Origin: Oscillospiraceae bacterium
GTDB lineage: Bacteria; Bacillota; Clostridia; Oscillospirales; Oscillospiraceae
DNA: 39,843 nt
Assembly (NCBI GenBank): GCA_020025675.1
Contig: JAHHRS010000015.1
Span: 1-39,843, forward strand
Reading direction: 5' to 3'
Positions 17,860 to 25,578 of this stretch are shown here, piece after piece. The notes under the pieces are model-generated. The model worked only from the letters and a program-made list of their open reading frames with translations, made no database searches and was not told the DNA's origin. Both the position numbers and the translations under genes were made by a program. The stretch's first letter is position 1; each line of letters begins with the position of its first letter.

Positions 17860-19539
17860 ATGACTAATAATGATGATAAATACATCGGCATGATGCTGGA
17901 TGGCAGATATGAAATCATAGAGCGCATAGGTGAGGGCGGAATGGCCATAGTTTATAAGGCTCTCTGCCATAGGCTTGACCGATATGTAGCGGTTAAGATA
18001 ATGCGTGATGATCTGGCTGCGGACGAAGAGGTTCGGCGTAGGTTTTGCGCCGAATCCCATGCGGTTGCTATGCTTTCCCATCCAAATATAGTGGCCGTCT
18101 ATGATGTCAGCCATAATGATACCGTTGAATACATAGTGATGGAACTTGTAAACGGTATTACTTTGAAGCAGTATATGGAAAAGAAGGGCGCCTTAAATCA
18201 GGAGGAAGTAGTACACTTCTCAAAGCAGATTGCAAATGCCCTTGCACATGCCCATGAGCGCGGTATTATACACAGGGACATAAAACCCCAGAATATAATG
18301 CTCCTGCGTGACGGAACAGTTAAGGTGGGAGACTTTGGCATAGCCGCACTGGAAAATGAAATATACGAAGAAACCGGTCAGGCAATAGGCTCTATACACT
18401 ATATAGCACCTGAACAGGCAAGAGGTGAATGTCCTGACGCAAGGAGCGACATATATTCTCTTGGCGTTGTGATGTATGAAATGCTTACCGGTGAAAAACC
18501 ATATACCGGTGAGACATTGGGGGAGATTGCCGTTCAGCACATGAATGCTAAGCCTGTACCTCCCAGTGAAAAAAATCCTGATGTGCCTGCGGAACTGGAA
18601 CGGATTTGCTTAAAGGCTATGTGCGCAGACCTTCCGGAGCGATACCAGAGCGCAAAAGAGCTTTATGATGATCTTGATCGTTTTTCTCAGCCGGTAGTTC
18701 CCTCACCTGAAGAGGAAAAGAAACAGAGAGCCAGAGAAAAAAAGCTTGAACGCCAAAAAAGGCAGGAGAGCAGGGAAGCGATCAGGGAAAACAAAAGACG
18801 TGCTTCAAGGGTCAGCTTTCTTTTAGGCTGTTTTGGGGTTTTGGTTGTTGCCATAGGGCTTTTCTCATTTCTCTGGAATTCATGGCTTGGGGATATTTTT
18901 GCACCTGCAAAGAGAATTAACTTGCCGGACTTCCGCGGATTAAATTATGAGCAGCTTCTAAACGACCCCGAATACAATGAAATGTACAGCTTTCAGGTAA
19001 TGTTTGTTGTAGATCCGGAGGCTGAACCGGGAACTATAATGAGCCAAAACCCAAGCAGCGGTCGCAGCATGATGGTAAGCCCCAACGGCATAGAGGTGGA
19101 GCTTACAGTGAGCTCCGGTGTTACTATGACTCCTGTACCGGATATTATAAATATAGACTACCGGGAAGCAACAGCTATGCTAAAGCAGGCCGGATTTTAT
19201 GTGGAGATAGAAAACATTGTTTCTGATTCGGTAGCTCAGGATTATGTTGTTGACGTTAGTCCCGGAGTAGGTGAAGAAATCTCAACCGGCTCAACTGTTT
19301 ATATAACTGTCAGTGTGGGGCAGGAACTTGACTATGTTCAAATGCCCAATCTTATCGGACTTTCAGAGGAGGCAGCTATAACCCAGATAGAGAGTGCCGG
19401 ACTTAGTTACGGCGGTGCCGAGAGAATTGCGGATGATGTTATGAGCGGTACAGTTATTTATCAAAGCGTTGAAGCGTTTACAGATATTGAAGAACACAGC
19501 AGAATTACTCTTTCCGTTTCAACAGGACCTGAGGGCTGA
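17860..19539 (+). CDS. prkC: PASTA-domain Ser/Thr protein kinase PrkC (PknB-like)
   Basis: Membrane sensor kinase for muropeptides and lipid II that controls wall growth and, in Bacillus, spore germination. 559 residues. The cytoplasmic kinase domain (about 12-270) has the glycine loop GEGGMAIVYKA, lysine K46 (VAVKIM), catalytic D140 (HRDIKPQN), D158 (DFG) and APEQARG. A charged linker and one transmembrane helix (about 317-340) follow, then three extracellular PASTA repeats (about 353-559). The stop overlaps the rsgA start (TGATG). Length and order match the B. subtilis protein closely, though with fewer or shorter PASTA units than some homologues. Confidence 0.95.
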   Translation: MTNNDDKYIGMMLDGRYEIIERIGEGGMAIVYKALCHRLDRYVAVKIMRDDLAADEEVRRRFCAESHAVAMLSHPNIVAVYDVSHNDTVEYIVMELVNGITLKQYMEKKGALNQEEVVHFSKQIANALAHAHERGIIHRDIKPQNIMLLRDGTVKVGDFGIAALENEIYEETGQAIGSIHYIAPEQARGECPDARSDIYSLGVVMYEMLTGEKPYTGETLGEIAVQHMNAKPVPPSEKNPDVPAELERICLKAMCADLPERYQSAKELYDDLDRFSQPVVPSPEEEKKQRAREKKLERQKRQESREAIRENKRRASRVSFLLGCFGVLVVAIGLFSFLWNSWLGDIFAPAKRINLPDFRGLNYEQLLNDPEYNEMYSFQVMFVVDPEAEPGTIMSQNPSSGRSMMVSPNGIEVELTVSSGVTMTPVPDIINIDYREATAMLKQAGFYVEIENIVSDSVAQDYVVDVSPGVGEEISTGSTVYITVSVGQELDYVQMPNLIGLSEEAAITQIESAGLSYGGAERIADDVMSGTVIYQSVEAFTDIEEHSRITLSVSTGPEG

Positions 19540-20423
19540 TGAGAGAGAACGTTATAATTAAGTCGCTGAGCGGGTTTTACTATGTGCAGACCCCAAACGG
19601 CGTTATGGAGTGCAAGGCCAGAGGCCGTTTCCGCATGGACGGTACATCACCGCTTGTGGGTGATAAAGTAGTATGCAGCATAGATCACAACGGTAAAGGC
19701 AGAATAGACAAAATAGAGGAGAGAAAAAACTTCTTTATAAGACCGGCAGTTGCCAATATAGACTGTCTTGTTTTTATTGCCGCAAATACTAACCCTGTAA
19801 CAGATCCTTTTTTAGTTGACAGAGTATCTGTGATTGCCGAGGATGCCGGTTGTGAGCTTATAATCTGTGTAAATAAGACAGATATAAATAAAGGCAAAGA
19901 ACTAATAGATATTTTTACTCTTGCAGGATATAAGGTTATTGCCATAAGTGCTAAGACCGGTGAGGGCATTGAAGAGCTGAGAGAGAGCCTGAAGGGCAAA
20001 ATTTCAGCCTTTACAGGCAATTCCGGTGTGGGCAAGTCAAGCATATTAAATATACTTATGCCGGGAATAAATATCCCTGTGGGAGAGGTAAGCGAAAAGT
20101 TAGGCCGTGGCCGTCATACAACACGACATGTGGAGCTATATTCAATAGGAGACGATACCTATATAGCGGATACTCCGGGTTTCGCTTCCTACGATATAGA
20201 GATGATGAATATTATCCCTAAAGAAGAGATTCAGTATGATTTTATTGACTTTGGACCTTACATAGGCAAGTGTCGCTTCAACAACTGCGCTCACCTGAAG
20301 GAACCGGGATGTGCCGTCAGGGAAGCCTTGAATAAGGGGTACATTTCTCAGAGCCGATATAACTCATATGTAAGGCTTTATGAACTCAGTGCTCAGCATA
20401 AGTCATGGGAATTAAATAAATAA
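19539..20423 (+). CDS. rsgA: Ribosome small-subunit GTPase RsgA
   Basis: Circularly permuted GTPase that checks late 30S subunit assembly. 294 residues: an N-terminal OB fold (about 1-70), the G4 motif CVNKTD appearing before the P-loop TGNSGVGKSS (about 158-167) as expected for permutation, the G3 motif DTPGF, and a C-terminal zinc site (CRFNNCAHLKEPGCAV). Translationally coupled to prkC. In Bacillus the next genes are rpe and thiN and then spoVM; here the next genes are a small membrane protein and spoVM. Confidence 0.95.
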   Translation: MRENVIIKSLSGFYYVQTPNGVMECKARGRFRMDGTSPLVGDKVVCSIDHNGKGRIDKIEERKNFFIRPAVANIDCLVFIAANTNPVTDPFLVDRVSVIAEDAGCELIICVNKTDINKGKELIDIFTLAGYKVIAISAKTGEGIEELRESLKGKISAFTGNSGVGKSSILNILMPGINIPVGEVSEKLGRGRHTTRHVELYSIGDDTYIADTPGFASYDIEMMNIIPKEEIQYDFIDFGPYIGKCRFNNCAHLKEPGCAVREALNKGYISQSRYNSYVRLYELSAQHKSWELNK

Positions 20424-20487
20424 TAGTCTCAAATTGCCGCTTCTCGCGTATAATGGATTGAAACATTGTACGTGGGGGGCGGTTTTT

Positions 20488-20640
20488 ATGCGTAGGGGTC
20501 GCCGCAATATGTGGGGATGTATTGCAATAGGCGTAGGAATTATTATTATCCTGTCAATGGTACTGCCCACTGAATTTTGGTGGTTTGCGTTTGCGGCTCT
20601 GCTCATATGCCTAGGATTATGGTATTTGAGGGGCTGCTGA
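20488..20640 (+). CDS. Small membrane protein (50 residues) upstream of spoVM
   Basis: I do not recognise a named family. The 50-residue product has an arginine-rich N-terminus (MRRGRRNMW), two hydrophobic helices (about 10-26 and 29-46) separated by a short LPTEF turn, and ends RGC. ATG at 20488 follows a G-rich stretch (GGGGGGCGG, 20474-20482). The frame extends upstream to a TTG at 20434, but a TATAAT lies inside that extension, which favours the short form. It ends 15 nt before spoVM, so the two are probably co-transcribed and this may be a sporulation membrane peptide. That function is inference from position only. Confidence 0.6.
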   Translation: MRRGRRNMWGCIAIGVGIIIILSMVLPTEFWWFAFAALLICLGLWYLRGC

Positions 20641-20655
20641 AGGAAGGGGTATTAA

Positions 20656-20724
20656 ATGAGGGTATATATAATAAAACTTCCGAAATTTCTAAGTAAATTC
20701 TTTCAGCGCTTCGGTAAAAAGTAA
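20656..20724 (+). CDS. spoVM: Stage V sporulation protein SpoVM (22 residues)
   Basis: A 22-codon gene starting MRVYIIKLPKFL. B. subtilis SpoVM (26 residues) starts MKFYTIKLPKFL, so nine of the first twelve residues are identical, including the key proline P9. The rest (SKFF...KK) keeps the amphipathic, basic character. SpoVM senses the convex membrane of the forespore and anchors the SpoIVA ATPase, the base of the spore coat. A very strong ribosome site AAGGAAGGGG (20640-20649) lies 6 nt before the ATG. The gene holds its ancestral place after rsgA, and is followed by a SipL-like coat morphogen. Confidence 0.88.
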   Translation: MRVYIIKLPKFLSKFFQRFGKK

Positions 20725-20750
20725 TACAGGGCTTCTACGCCGCATATTAT
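20724..20750 (+). promoter_or_regulatory. Possible sigma-E-type promoter for the SipL-like gene
   Basis: ATA (20724-20726), then 16 nt, then CATATTAT (20743-20750) resembles the mother-cell sigma-E pattern ATA-N16-18-CATACAAT. It is placed to start a transcript about 15 nt before the ribosome site at 20767-20772. These short motifs occur by chance, so this is tentative. Confidence 0.3.
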
Positions 20751-20780
20751 GTACAAACTGTGCGGTAAGGAGCGTTTATT

Positions 20781-22283
20781 ATGGAGATAAAATTTGAAAA
20801 TAAACTTGTTTCAAGTTATAGGGAAGTATCCCACCAGTTAAAGAGAATTCAGGAGAGCGCAGAGAGCGTTGTGCCTGATACCAATGACGATATCGGCAGG
20901 ATAGCGTCAATTCATACATCCGTACTGCTCAAGAGCAAGGATGTAACCAGCAGAGGAGTACAGGTAACGGGAGAAGTCGGTGCTGTTCTGCTGTACATAA
21001 CGGAAAGCGAAAATGGGGTCTCATATCTTCGGCTGTCTAAATCATTTACTATGGAATTTGAAACAGGGGATATGGAGGCCGACACAATTGCTCAGATAAA
21101 TTTGAGCGTTACAAACGCTGAGGCCAGAGTTTTGAATCCCCGAAAGGTCTCGGTGACTGTGGAATTAGCAGGAGAGCTGAGCTGTTACAGACAGGAGAGC
21201 GTAAGCGTTGAAGCAAGCCTGCCTGAGGGCGATTGTCCCAGCATACACGCAAAATTTGAGAGTGAAGAGCTTATGCTACCCAACTCTGTATGTGAAAAGA
21301 CTTTTGCATTAAATGAGCAGTTCAGTTTTCCGTCCGGAAAACCCGCCCCCTCTGAACTTGTTTTTCAGAATGTTGATTTCTGCGTGGACGAAAGCCAGCA
21401 TATAGGCAGCAAAGTTATAATAAAGGGTAATGTTAATCTTGAGCTTTGCTACCTGTCACGTGAAGTAAATTATCCTCTCAGAACAAAATTCAGTACTCCG
21501 TTTTCTCAGATAATAGACACCGGAGAGGAAGATATGGACGGCTGTACTGTTATAATCCAGCTCACATCAGCCTATTATGAACTGATTGACACTATTAACG
21601 GCGACAAGGCGCTGGATGCGGAACTGCATGCAGTGGCTCAGATAGTGAGCAGAAAGAGGCAGGAAATATGCTATATTTCCGATGCATACAGTAACTCAAT
21701 GCCTGCCTTGTGTACCGTGAAAGCTATCCAGTTTTCAGAAGTTTCCGATACACGCATAGTAAGGCTAAGCTCGGATGAGCACATAAGCATAGCCGAGGAC
21801 TGTCAGGACGTATTGAGCGTGTTTGCCTCTGTAACTCAGGCTGCGGCAATACAGGGAAAATTCAGCGCTGTTGTCAGTCTGGATATATTATACGAGAGTA
21901 AAAGCGGAACTTTGTCATCGGCAAGAAGAGTAATAAATATAGAGCAGGAATGTGCCGAAAGCGGCATAAGGCTAATAGGTGCAAGAGTAAGCGAAATGAG
22001 CGTAAAACCGGAAGGTGAGGCAATCGAGAGCCATATCAGCATAGAAATGAGCTATCAGACTATAAATATAAGAGAGCTTAGCCGGGTAACAGAAATGGAA
22101 CTGGATGAGGAAAAGGAGTATGACCTTTCAAAATTCCCAAGCCTTTTTATGGTGAGACAGGATGGAGAGAGCCTTTGGGAACTTGCAAAATACTATCACT
22201 CAAGCGTTGAAAGTATAGAGAATTATAACTTTTCATCGGAAAGCGAGCATCAGGGGCTTCTTCTGATTCCCCGCGAAATTTAG
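20781..22283 (+). CDS. DUF3794 and LysM protein, SipL-like spore coat morphogen
   Basis: 500 residues, built of DUF3794 (SPOCS) beta-rich repeats over about 1-430 and one C-terminal LysM domain (about 455-500, FMVRQDGESLWELAKYYHS to LLLIPREI). This architecture and length match C. difficile SipL, which binds SpoIVA and tethers the coat to the forespore surface, a functional analogue of SpoVID. No signal peptide or membrane helix is seen, as expected for a mother-cell cytosolic protein. AAGGAG at 20767-20772 is the ribosome site. It lies 56 nt after spoVM, whose product also binds SpoIVA. The role is inferred from architecture and neighbourhood. Confidence 0.8.
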   Translation: MEIKFENKLVSSYREVSHQLKRIQESAESVVPDTNDDIGRIASIHTSVLLKSKDVTSRGVQVTGEVGAVLLYITESENGVSYLRLSKSFTMEFETGDMEADTIAQINLSVTNAEARVLNPRKVSVTVELAGELSCYRQESVSVEASLPEGDCPSIHAKFESEELMLPNSVCEKTFALNEQFSFPSGKPAPSELVFQNVDFCVDESQHIGSKVIIKGNVNLELCYLSREVNYPLRTKFSTPFSQIIDTGEEDMDGCTVIIQLTSAYYELIDTINGDKALDAELHAVAQIVSRKRQEICYISDAYSNSMPALCTVKAIQFSEVSDTRIVRLSSDEHISIAEDCQDVLSVFASVTQAAAIQGKFSAVVSLDILYESKSGTLSSARRVINIEQECAESGIRLIGARVSEMSVKPEGEAIESHISIEMSYQTINIRELSRVTEMELDEEKEYDLSKFPSLFMVRQDGESLWELAKYYHSSVESIENYNFSSESEHQGLLLIPREI

Positions 22284-22322
22284 AAATTAACGGAGTCCGG
22301 ACACAAAAAAGAATTTTTGAGC

Positions 22323-22351
22323 TTGAAATGGGACTTAATTTGTGGTAAAAT
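22323..22351 (+). promoter_or_regulatory. Sigma-A promoter for yebC
   Basis: TTGAAA-N17-TAAAAT with an extended TGG just before the -10. The -10 is at 22346-22351, about 50 nt before the yebC start. Confidence 0.65.
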
Positions 22352-22400
22352 ATCAGCCGTAAAATTATAGCTAAAACAATGCGTAAGAGGAGCTGTTATT

Positions 22401-23141
22401 ATGTCCGGACATTCCAAATGGCACAACATACAGAAAACAAAAGGCGCGGCTGACGCGAAAAGAGCTCAGGCTTTCACCAAAATTGCCCGTGAAATGATAG
22501 TTGCCGTTAAAGAAGGCGGCGGCGGAGACCCCAAGAGCAATTCCAAGCTGGCTACTGTTATCGCAAAGGCAAAGGCCGCCAATATGCCTAACGACAATAT
22601 TAAGCGCACCATTGACAAGGCTTTGGGCGCCGGTAATACCGATAACTTTGAAAAGATAGTTTATGAAGGATATGGTCCAAACGGTGTTGCTGTTATCGTG
22701 GAGACTATGACCGATAACCGTAACCGTACCGCCGGTGAAATGCGCCACTATTTTGATAAGTACGGCGGAAATATGGGTGCTGCAAACTGTGTATCCTGGT
22801 CCTTTGACAGAAAAGGCGTTATCGTTATTGACAACGAGGACGAGGAGCTTGAAGAGGATGCCGTTATGATGGATGCTCTTGATGCAGGAGCAGATGACTT
22901 TGAGGCAGACGGTGAAGTTATGACAGTTTACACAGGTGAAGACAATGTAGCAGCTGTTTCCGAGGCCCTTACTCAGAAAGGCTACACACTTCTGTCCGCT
23001 CAGGTTGAAATGCTTCCTCAGAACGGTTATGTCAAGCTTACAGACGAAGGTGACATTAAAAACATGCAAAAGATGCTGGATATGTTCGAGGATAACGACG
23101 ACGTTCAGAACGTTTGGCACAACTGGGAAGACGCAGAATAA
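22401..23141 (+). CDS. yebC: YebC/PmpR family protein (translation factor or transcriptional regulator)
   Basis: 246 residues with the diagnostic start MSGHSKWHNIQKTKGAADA and the following AFTKIAREM and GGGGDPKSNSKL segments. The family includes DNA-binding regulators and proteins that relieve ribosome stalling at proline-rich sequences (YeeI/YebC2 type). Which activity this copy has cannot be read from the sequence. GAGGAG is the ribosome site 9-10 nt upstream. It has its own promoter and its own terminator (23151-23180), so it is a single-gene unit. Confidence 0.94.
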   Translation: MSGHSKWHNIQKTKGAADAKRAQAFTKIAREMIVAVKEGGGGDPKSNSKLATVIAKAKAANMPNDNIKRTIDKALGAGNTDNFEKIVYEGYGPNGVAVIVETMTDNRNRTAGEMRHYFDKYGGNMGAANCVSWSFDRKGVIVIDNEDEELEEDAVMMDALDAGADDFEADGEVMTVYTGEDNVAAVSEALTQKGYTLLSAQVEMLPQNGYVKLTDEGDIKNMQKMLDMFEDNDDVQNVWHNWEDAE

Positions 23142-23150
23142 TATTTAACA

Positions 23151-23180
23151 AAAAAGTCGACTGTTTTGTCGGCTTTTTTT
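23151..23180 (+). terminator. Rho-independent terminator of yebC
   Basis: AAAAAGTCGAC pairs with GTCGGCTTTTT (one G-U pair) around TGTTTT and is followed by a run of seven T. Confidence 0.85.
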
Positions 23181-23210
23181 ATGCTCTTACACTGCTCTAG
23201 AAAATATCTA

Positions 23211-23240
23211 TTGACATCTGAAAAGAAAATAATGTATTAT
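23211..23240 (+). promoter_or_regulatory. Promoter for the Na/Pi cotransporter gene
   Basis: Consensus TTGACA (23211-23216), then 18 nt, then TATTAT (23235-23240). A TATAAT follows at 23241-23246 but its spacing is 24. The transcript would carry a leader of roughly 165 nt. Confidence 0.55.
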
Positions 23241-23251
23241 TATAATGGATA

Positions 23252-23400
23252 AAAGTTGGTAACCGACACGCCCAAAGCTGTTTGTGGTATTGTCAGAACG
23301 GTACAATGCACTGGGTACCGTTAGTAACTGGTGAAACTTTTATTACAGTTTCCGCATCCACAGGGAGCTTATTTTTGCCCTAATAAAGAAATATACGACA
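23252..23400 (+). other. Structured 5' leader of the Na/Pi cotransporter gene
   Basis: Between promoter and ribosome site there is no good open frame but several possible stems: GTTGG/CCGAC near 23256-23268, AACGGTAC (23297-23304) with GTACCGTT (23315-23322), GAAAC/GTTTC around 23333-23352, and AGGG/CCCT near 23362-23381. I could not match it to a riboswitch class I know. It is a candidate cis-regulatory RNA. Confidence 0.4.
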
Positions 23401-23412
23401 GAGGAGAAAAAT

Positions 23413-25062
23413 ATGGAAGTATTGGATATTATTATTCCATTTGTCGGTGGCCTTGGCATGTTTATTTACGGCATGCAGACCATGGCCCAGGGGTTAGAAA
23501 ATGCGGCGGGCGACCGTATGAGGTCAATGCTGGAAATCCTAACTAAGAATAAATTGCTTGGCGTAATACTCGGATTCGCAATTACGGCTGTTATCCAGAG
23601 CTCTTCGGCAACCACGGTTATGGTTGTCGGTTTTGTTAATGCCGGAATGATGAATTTGCAGCAGGCAATGGGCGTAATCATGGGTGCCAATATTGGTACA
23701 ACGGTTACGGGCTGGCTTGTATCAAGCACTGAGTGGGCAAAGTTTTTCAGTCCCTCTACACTGGCTCCTGTTGCAGTTATTATAGGCGTATTCATTATGC
23801 TGACGGGTAAGCGCTACGCAACAAAAGAGATTGCAAAGATCATATTCGGCTTTGGCTTGCTCTTTATTGGCATATCTACAATGTCTCAGGCTGTGGAGCC
23901 TTTGAAACACAACGAAGAATTCTGCAATATTTTCGTAAGCATGGGAAACAATCCTCTGTACGGTATTGCGGCAGGAGCATTTGTCACTGCAATTATCCAA
24001 AGCTCTTCTGCTTCTGTCGGTATTTTGCAGAGTCTTGCAGCTGCGGGTCTGGTGCCTTTTGAAGCAGCAATATATATTATAATGGGTCAGAACATAGGAA
24101 CCTGCGTGACTGCTATCCTGTCAGGTCTGGGTGCAAACAGAAATGCTAAGACTACCGGAATTATGCACTTACTGTTTAACCTCATAGGAACTGCCATTTT
24201 TGGAGTAGTCACAATAGTGTACTTCAATTCTGTAAATCCTGCATGGGCTATGGGTAATATCACCCAGACTCAGATAAGTTTGATTCATACCATGTTTAAT
24301 TTCGGAACCACTATAATTCTGTTCCCTGTGTCAGACTGGATTATTAAGCTTGCAAAGATAATCGGAAAAGCCGATGCAGAGGTGAAGGATGAGGATAAGC
24401 TATCCCTTGACCAGCGCCTGCTTGAAACACCGGGAATTGCTCTTACAAGCCTTAACACTGAGCTTATTCGCATGGGTCAGGTAGTTCAGAAACATTTGAG
24501 CATTGCAGAAGATGTATTGATCTCGCCTGATGAAAGTAAAATTCGTCAGATAAAAGAGATTGAGAAGTCGGTAGACAGGATGACTTCCGAAATTTCAAAT
24601 TTCACTATTGAACTTTCAAGCTTGCAGATCGGTCAGCGTGAACATAGGGAAACCATGCAAATTTTGCAGGTAGTTTCAGATATGGAGCGAATAAGCGACC
24701 AGTGTGAAAATATTGCAGAATATGCCGAGCAAATGATTGAGCGGGGGCTGAGCCTTTCTGATGAGGCTAAAAAAGAGATTTCCCAGTTCGCAGAAGTTTG
24801 TGCTGCTTCCTATAACTATGCTCTTAAATCCTTTATTGACGGTGACCAGGAGAGCGCCATGGAATCAATAAAGAAAGAAACCGAAGCAGACAAACTGGAA
24901 ATAGTGTTCAGAGCCAGAAATGTTGAGAGACTTACAGGCCACCGCTGTGAGGCAGGAACAGGAATTATTTTTCAGGATGCCCTTGTCAGCTTTGAACGTA
25001 TCTCCGACCATGCAAGGAATATTGCGGAGGAACGGGATAAAAGCGACAGCAATTACTACTGA
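23413..25062 (+). CDS. Na/Pi cotransporter family protein with C-terminal PhoU-like domain
   Basis: 549 residues. The N-terminal half (about 1-310) holds around nine hydrophobic helices and two inverted copies of the PNaS signature, QSSSATT (about 61-67) and QSSSASV (about 195-201), typical of NptA/YjbB-type sodium-phosphate symporters. The C-terminal part (about 340-545) is helical and PhoU-like, with EIEKSVDRMTSEISNF and SDMERISDQCENIAEYAEQM. GAGGA at 23401-23405 is the ribosome site. Substrate direction (uptake or export) is unsettled for this fused class. It has its own promoter and long leader. Confidence 0.92.
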   Translation: MEVLDIIIPFVGGLGMFIYGMQTMAQGLENAAGDRMRSMLEILTKNKLLGVILGFAITAVIQSSSATTVMVVGFVNAGMMNLQQAMGVIMGANIGTTVTGWLVSSTEWAKFFSPSTLAPVAVIIGVFIMLTGKRYATKEIAKIIFGFGLLFIGISTMSQAVEPLKHNEEFCNIFVSMGNNPLYGIAAGAFVTAIIQSSSASVGILQSLAAAGLVPFEAAIYIIMGQNIGTCVTAILSGLGANRNAKTTGIMHLLFNLIGTAIFGVVTIVYFNSVNPAWAMGNITQTQISLIHTMFNFGTTIILFPVSDWIIKLAKIIGKADAEVKDEDKLSLDQRLLETPGIALTSLNTELIRMGQVVQKHLSIAEDVLISPDESKIRQIKEIEKSVDRMTSEISNFTIELSSLQIGQREHRETMQILQVVSDMERISDQCENIAEYAEQMIERGLSLSDEAKKEISQFAEVCAASYNYALKSFIDGDQESAMESIKKETEADKLEIVFRARNVERLTGHRCEAGTGIIFQDALVSFERISDHARNIAEERDKSDSNYY

Positions 25063-25095
25063 TTATTTGAAATAATATTAATAAAAAATATAAAT

Positions 25096-25127
25096 AAAAA
25101 GTCAGCGGATTAATCCGCTGACTTTTT
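25096..25127. terminator. Bidirectional terminator between the Na/Pi gene and rnpB
   Basis: A perfect 15-bp stem (AAAAAGTCAGCGGAT, 25096-25110, with ATCCGCTGACTTTTT, 25113-25127) has a T-run on both strands. It serves the rightward transporter gene and the leftward rnpB. Confidence 0.92.
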
Positions 25128-25128
25128 A

Positions 25129-25470
25129 TGAGTCGGTCTGTAAGCCGGGTTCTGTCTTAAACAATCATCTATCTAGACTTGCCGTTACCGACAAGTTCAA
25201 GCCACCTCCTGAGAACGGCCGGGTCGGCCACATGTTCTCCCACGGTGTTGCTCCGGATAGAGTTTACAGCAACTGCATGTTACCACACAGTGAGTGAGCT
25301 CTTACCTCACTTTTCCACCCTTACCGGGAAATCCCGGCGGTATATTTCTGTTGCACTTGTCCGAGGGTTACCCCTGGCGGGCGTTACCCGTTATCCTTAC
25401 CCTATGGAGCCCGGACTTTCCTCATGTGCAGGTTTTCACCATGCACCCGCGATTGTTCGGCCAACTCAAT
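25129..25470 (-). ncRNA. rnpB: RNase P RNA (class A)
   Basis: Catalytic RNA that trims the 5' leaders of tRNA precursors. Read on the minus strand it contains the hallmark GAGGAAAGTCCGGGCTCC, then ATAGGGTAAGG, GGTAACGCCC, the GTGCAACAGAAATATACCGC region, AGATAGATGAT and the 3' AGAACCCGGCTTACAG. The ends pair as P1: TGAGTTGG at the 5' end (25468-25461) with CCGACTCA at the 3' end (25136-25129). The length, about 342 nt, is normal for class A. A promoter (TTGACT-N17-TACAAT) ends 6 nt before the 5' end and a terminator follows directly. Open frames across this stretch are not genes. Confidence 0.96.
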
Positions 25471-25475
25471 TTACT

Positions 25476-25504
25476 ATTGTACTAAGTTTTCTTCTCTAAG
25501 TCAA
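25476..25504 (-). promoter_or_regulatory. Promoter of rnpB
   Basis: On the minus strand TTGACT (25504-25499), 17 nt, TACAAT (25481-25476). Predicted start about 25469, which agrees with the P1 end of the RNA. Confidence 0.75.
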
Positions 25505-25513
25505 TATTATTTC

Positions 25514-25542
25514 TTGTAAAAATGTGAAAAAAGCGTTATACT
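25514..25542 (+). promoter_or_regulatory. Promoter of murD
   Basis: TTGTAA (25514-25519), 17 nt, TATACT (25537-25542), about 37 nt before the murD GTG. It lies back to back with the rnpB promoter, with their -35 boxes 9 nt apart. Confidence 0.6.
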
Positions 25543-25578
25543 TTAAAAGTTAGATTAGAGACTGCGAGGCGATTTTTT

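Noticed and set aside
20434..20487. N-terminal extension of the 50-residue protein to TTG at 20434
   Set aside because: No ribosome site precedes it, a TATAAT lies within it, and the extension is not hydrophobic or motif-bearing.
22371..23120. A 249-codon frame on the minus strand
   Set aside because: It runs fully antisense to yebC, whose family assignment is certain, and its sequence is low-information and unlike any known protein.
23290..23335. Possible T-box or riboswitch signature (TGGGTACCG) in the Na/Pi leader
   Set aside because: The sequence is part of a simple perfect hairpin, the T-box consensus AGGGTGGNACCGCG is not met, no specifier loop or terminator is seen, and the downstream gene is not amino-acid related.
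25179..25499. Open frames of 63-106 codons on the plus strand
   Set aside because: They are antisense to the RNase P RNA, lack ribosome sites and show no protein family features.
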